Of a stretch of 14,744 nt of DNA, positions 11,946 to 14,744 are shown piece after piece. This DNA is from Thermoplasmatales archaeon. Lineage in GTDB: Archaea > Thermoplasmatota > E2 > DHVEG-1. Location of the stretch: positions 1 to 14,744 of the forward strand of contig JAGLML010000013.1 of NCBI GenBank assembly GCA_023140035.1, in the 5' to 3' direction. Below the pieces are notes generated by a model, which did no database searches, was not told the origin of the DNA, and was given only the letters and a program-made list of their open reading frames with translations. The translations under genes were made by a program, and so were the position numbers. Numbering within the stretch: position 1 is the first letter of the stretch; each line of letters starts with the position of its first letter.

Positions 11946-13238
11946 TTGAAATCAAATCAAGAAAATAATATTAATGATTCACCTCATGCGGATCCTACCA
12001 ACTTTTCACAGTTGGTGGGAGGCAATAATCAAGAATGGCAAAATGTTTTAGAGAATATAGGCCAAAATCATGTCGAACACTTAGATCCCCAGTTGGACGG
12101 GGAGGACATGGTGAAACAAGCTTATGAAATAAAAAAACGTGTTTATTATCCGCCTTACACCCTTGATCCTGAAAAAACAACATTTGAAGACATTCGGAAT
12201 CATGCCATAACTAGACAAAACTTTGCAGAATCAACAGCAAGTAAATATCTAAACACAGCTAAAATTATGGAGACACATCCTGTTTTTCCAGTTAATTTCA
12301 AGAATCCGTATTGGACTAATTTCTTTCAACATATGGACCATATCAAACAATTTGAAGGGGCAACACCGAATATGCTCAATAATCGACGTAAAGCTTGGTC
12401 AATGTTTTGTAGAGCATGGGGAACTGATAAAGAATGGCCTACTTACAAATTACCACATATCCCTGACAGATCCAAAGATATCGTACTTCCAACACCTGAA
12501 ACGGTTAAAGAGCTCTTACAACATCGATATACGAGCGATAAATATCTCAATCGGTTGATTCAATATCATTTTTTCACTGGTTTTATGGTAGGAATGAGGC
12601 CAGAAAGAGAGATGGTAATTCTCAATGTTGATGATATCTATCTTGAGGAAAAAGATAACTACACTATAAGAATCGTAGAACCTAAGAAACAAGGCGATGC
12701 CAGGATACTTCGACTAGAGAAGACAATAGCCGTTTCTAAGACCAGGAAATCATTTAAGAACTATGTTGATACGATTAGGCCAAGATTTGCTAATAGAAAC
12801 GAGAATGCCCTTTTAATCAATCCTAAGACCGGTAAGCGATGGACGGAGGATCAACTCAGATTGAGTTTTTTTTATCCGTATGCTAAACAAGTATGGCCTC
12901 GGTTTTGGCCGTATGTCATGAGGCATTGGTGTGCTACAGCTCGTTGTATCGAATGGAAAAAAGACAGCACTGTTCTTTATCGAGTAAAATACTGGATGGG
13001 ACATGTTAGACTTGATCAAACACTGAAATACTTAGATCTTGCTAAACTCTATGACCAGGGTAAGGGATCCTGGATAAGTCGTGCCCTCAAACAACATAAA
13101 CATGTTGGGGGAATGTACGACTTACTAGGTAAAGAACGAATAAACGAAAAAATGATGAGATTCGTTCAAATTTCTCCGAGAGAGAATAACGGACCCACGG
13201 GGATTCGAACCCCGGTAACCGGCTTCGAAGGCCAGTAG
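11946..13238 (+). CDS. int: Tyrosine integrase, ends inside the tRNA-Arg gene
   Basis: 430 residues from TTG, with GGAGG 10 bases upstream and an in-frame TAG directly before the start. Residues 80-165 form the SAM-like core-binding domain. The catalytic domain has TGFMVGMRPERE with Arg218, a probable Lys near 247-248, YVMRHWCATA with Arg326 and His327, then MGHVRLDQTLKYLDL with His353 and the nucleophile Tyr362. In box II the usual first His of HxxR is Tyr323. The last 16 residues (NGPTGIRTPVTGFEGQ) are the complement of the tRNA gene, so the attachment site lies within the open frame. This is typical of archaeal tRNA-targeting integrases. It should catalyse insertion and excision at tRNA-Arg. 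Whether it also moves the adjoining cassettes is unknown. Confidence 0.9.
   Translation: MKSNQENNINDSPHADPTNFSQLVGGNNQEWQNVLENIGQNHVEHLDPQLDGEDMVKQAYEIKKRVYYPPYTLDPEKTTFEDIRNHAITRQNFAESTASKYLNTAKIMETHPVFPVNFKNPYWTNFFQHMDHIKQFEGATPNMLNNRRKAWSMFCRAWGTDKEWPTYKLPHIPDRSKDIVLPTPETVKELLQHRYTSDKYLNRLIQYHFFTGFMVGMRPEREMVILNVDDIYLEEKDNYTIRIVEPKKQGDARILRLEKTIAVSKTRKSFKNYVDTIRPRFANRNENALLINPKTGKRWTEDQLRLSFFYPYAKQVWPRFWPYVMRHWCATARCIEWKKDSTVLYRVKYWMGHVRLDQTLKYLDLAKLYDQGKGSWISRALKQHKHVGGMYDLLGKERINEKMMRFVQISPRENNGPTGIRTPVTGFEGQ
13189..13202. repeat. Right attachment site (attR) in the tRNA-Arg 3' end
   Basis: Direct copy of 2618-2631. It covers the discriminator base, the 3' acceptor strand and the 3' T-stem strand of the tRNA, plus one flanking base. 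The tRNA stays complete on this side. Confidence 0.75.
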
Positions 13239-13261
13239 GATATCCACTACCTCATGGGCCC
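13190..13261 (-). tRNA. tRNA-Arg (anticodon TCG)
   Basis: 72 bases that fold as a cloverleaf: acceptor GGGCCCA with TGGGTCC (one G-U), D-arm AGG/CCT, anticodon stem CTGGC/GCCGG around the loop CTTCGAA, and T-arm CGGGG/CCCCG around TTCGAAT. The anticodon TCG reads CGA and related Arg codons. The discriminator is G, and CCA is not encoded (GTT follows). No intron. It is the insertion target of the element, and its 3' half is shared with the end of the integrase frame. Confidence 0.95.
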
Positions 13262-13282
13262 AATTTTAAAAAGAGGAATGGT

Positions 13283-13298
13283 AAATATACTATAAAAC
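13283..13298 (-). promoter_or_regulatory. tRNA-Arg promoter
   Basis: On the minus strand, TTTTATAGTATATTTA lies about 25-35 bases before the tRNA 5' end, the usual place for an archaeal box A. The element inserted at the 3' end leaves this promoter untouched. Confidence 0.5.
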
Positions 13299-13389
13299 TT
13301 AGCTTTGAAATTTAGTGATAATCAAAAAGCTAACTGAAAAAAATCTAAAAAGAGAAGAAATTAGGAATATAAAGCAACTATTTTATATA

Positions 13390-14502
13390 TTAACGAACAA
13401 AGTCGATATCTACCTTAGAACTTGTTAACACTTTTTTTGTTGCCACCGGTTGGATTTCTCGCAAGGTATGAGCACCTAGTAGATTTGGTGATTGTACACC
13501 AGTCATGATTGCCATTACTCTGCACTTTCCTTCAAATTCAGGTTGGACACGTGCACCGAGAATGACATTGGCATAGCAATCCATATCTTGTGTAAGTGAT
13601 TTTGCAACATCTTGTACATATTTTAGGCTCATGTCCGGTCCACCAGTTATGTGAACAAGTGCTCCAGCAGCACCACTGTAGTCAACGTTGAGAAGTGGAT
13701 GATTAAGCGCTTCTTTTACAATTGCCTCTACTCCAGCATCTTCATCTGCTTCTCCCCAAAGCATTACAGAAAGACCGCCAGAATCCACAATAGTCTTCAT
13801 ATCTGCAAAGTCCAAATTTATCAAGGATGGCAAAGTGATCGTTTCTGAAATTCCTTTCACCGTTTCTGCAATGAGTTGATCCATCACGGAGAATGCTTGA
13901 TTTATTGGAAGATTTGGCACAAATTCTAACAGACGATTGTTGTCAAGAACTACGGTGCTGTCTGCTTTTACTCTTAACTTATCAAGTCCTTCATCTGCTT
14001 TGATAAGTCTTGCTCTTTCTACGTTGAATGGGGTGGACACCATGCATGTTACAACCGCTCCATTCTTTTTTGCTAACTCGGCAACTATTGGAGCAGCTCC
14101 AGTTCCTGTACCACCACCCATACCCGCAGTGACAAAGACAAGATTTGCACCTTTAATCAACTCCTCGATTTCACGACTTGATTCACGTGCTGCACGTTCT
14201 GCAACGTCAGGAAAACCTCCTGCTCCCAAACCATGGGTAAGAGCTGTTCCAATCAATAATCTGTGATCGGCCTCTACCAAATCCAGAGCCTGCTTGTCAG
14301 TATTAATAGCGATAGTGTCTGCCCCTTTTACACCTAGTTTCTGCAATCTGGTAATTGTATTTCCACCAGCACCTCCACAACCAATAATAACTATCCGGGG
14401 AATACCAAACATTTCCTCGTCGATAGAAACATTACTTTCTTCTTCAACTTTGTTTTGTATTGCGGCTTCAATAAAAGATTGATTATTTTTGCTATCGGTC
14501 AT
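13390..14502 (-). CDS. ftsZ: Cell division GTPase FtsZ
   Basis: 370 residues, normal for archaeal FtsZ. After a variable N-terminus of 34 residues come the GTP-binding motifs GCGGAGGNT (41-49), the tubulin signature GMGGGTGTGAAP (127-138), the TPFNVERARLIKADEGL segment, NNRLL, and the synergy loop around NLDFADMKT. These show a complete GTPase that forms the Z ring at mid-cell. AGGAGG lies 7 bases before the ATG at 14502. The gene has visibly higher G+C than the element, which supports a chromosomal flank. It converges on nothing: the tRNA lies downstream on the same strand. The gene just upstream encodes a ribbon-helix-helix protein, a common archaeal pairing. Confidence 0.97.
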   Translation of the reverse strand: MTDSKNNQSFIEAAIQNKVEEESNVSIDEEMFGIPRIVIIGCGGAGGNTITRLQKLGVKGADTIAINTDKQALDLVEADHRLLIGTALTHGLGAGGFPDVAERAARESSREIEELIKGANLVFVTAGMGGGTGTGAAPIVAELAKKNGAVVTCMVSTPFNVERARLIKADEGLDKLRVKADSTVVLDNNRLLEFVPNLPINQAFSVMDQLIAETVKGISETITLPSLINLDFADMKTIVDSGGLSVMLWGEADEDAGVEAIVKEALNHPLLNVDYSGAAGALVHITGGPDMSLKYVQDVAKSLTQDMDCYANVILGARVQPEFEGKCRVMAIMTGVQSPNLLGAHTLREIQPVATKKVLTSSKVDIDFVR

Positions 14503-14529
14503 CCCATTCCTCCTATATTCTGGTAGTTG

Positions 14530-14575
14530 GAAGGACGCCTTTTTCTAGGCGCCCTTCAAGGGGTGCATCCCATCC
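14530..14575 (-). other. GC-rich hairpins between the ribbon-helix-helix gene and ftsZ
   Basis: CGCC and GGCG pair around a T-rich loop at about 14534-14549, and CCCT/AGGG pair just beside it, with further partly paired GC-rich sequence to 14575. They lie in the ftsZ leader, so they could weaken read-through from the upstream gene or structure the leader. Role unknown. Confidence 0.3.
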
Positions 14576-14589
14576 CCTATTTTTTATAT

Positions 14590-14744
14590 TTATTTTTTTA
14601 CATAAGGCTCAAGGGCCTCAACCGCAGCCCCCAACTCCTGTACCTTCTTGAGATTGTCAGCCTTTTCAATGATGCGGCCAGAATGATTTCTTATATATTC
14701 ATTCACCGCTTGGCGTATTACCTCTGAGCGGGTTAAAAACTCAC
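14590..14744 (-). CDS. Ribbon-helix-helix (CopG-like) protein, C-terminal part
   Basis: Partial: the start lies outside the window. The visible 50 or so residues read EFLTRSEVIRQAVNEYIRN, then HSGRIIEKADNLKKVQELGAAVEALEPYVKK and a stop. The first part is helix 1-helix 2 of the ribbon-helix-helix fold (S/TRSEVIRxAVxEYI). The beta strand that contacts DNA is missing because of the window edge. Such genes often sit beside ftsZ in archaea and may regulate it. Confidence 0.8.
   Translation of the reverse strand, partial: EFLTRSEVIRQAVNEYIRNHSGRIIEKADNLKKVQELGAAVEALEPYVKK

Larger units (their letters stand above)
2618..13202. mobile_element. Candidate integrated element (plasmid- or provirus-like) in tRNA-Arg(TCG)
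   Basis: The 14-base sequence ACGGACCCACGGGG occurs at 2618-2631 and, in the same orientation, at 13189-13202, where it is the complement of the tRNA-Arg 3' end (discriminator, acceptor strand, T-stem strand). Three of the next six bases also match (T, then CGA with one gap position). A tyrosine integrase lies at the right edge, pointing into the tRNA. This is the usual arrangement for an element inserted in the 3' end of a tRNA gene. The span of about 10.6 kb contains a replication-type AAA+ ATPase, a histone-fold protein, a serine resolvase, two regulators and cargo. No capsid, packaging or conjugation gene is recognisable, so plasmid-like is the better guess. Confidence 0.8.

Noticed and set aside
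13937..14266. 109-codon plus-strand frame inside ftsZ
   Set aside because: Shadow of a well conserved gene; no motif and no start signal.

Overview
The window looks like part of a euryarchaeal chromosome, probably from the Thermoplasmatota. The reasons are an archaeal-type FtsZ, a type III (pilin) signal peptide, a tRNA gene without encoded CCA, TTTATATA-type TATA boxes, a histone-fold protein, and an ORF resembling a family I recall from Thermoplasmata (DUF6015). The lineage is inferred; no database was searched.

Layout. Bases 1-2609 are chromosomal flank: a pilin-like protein with four 52-residue repeats, two small unknown proteins and the DUF6015-like protein. Bases 13190-14744 are the other flank: tRNA-Arg(TCG), ftsZ and the end of a ribbon-helix-helix gene, all on the minus strand. 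Between them lies a candidate integrated element of about 10.6 kb. A 14-bp direct repeat that copies the 3' end of the tRNA gene (2618-2631 and 13189-13202) bounds it, and a tyrosine integrase at its right edge runs into the tRNA. The left half holds a four-TM membrane protein, an anchored transglutaminase-like protein, an HTH/zinc-ribbon regulator beside an array of 15-bp palindromes at about 23-bp spacing, a Cys-rich protein and a winged-helix regulator. The right half is a plus-strand operon: small protein, AAA+ ATPase (likely replication protein), unknown protein, histone-fold protein and serine resolvase. These genes overlap or lie close together.

The most unusual part is 10302-11945, between the resolvase and the integrase. 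Five small minus-strand genes each sit in a unit bounded by a conserved repeat of about 45 bp. The last half-repeat is the integrase leader and carries its Shine-Dalgarno sequence. The layout resembles an integron: a recombinase gene with a divergent array of single-gene cassettes starting at its own leader. All six repeat copies are in the same plus-strand reading frame, every unit is a multiple of 3, and that frame is open for 547 codons up to a single TAG just before the integrase start. This holds although the minus-strand genes occupy all three phases relative to it. The array therefore seems constrained on both strands. I know of no described system that matches it, though I could not search.

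How the genes may work together (inference): the ATPase and nearby iteron-like repeats replicate the excised circle, the histone packages it, the integrase and resolvase handle integration and dimer resolution, and the two regulators control the left half and the replication operon. The cassettes, the membrane protein and the transglutaminase-like protein would be cargo.
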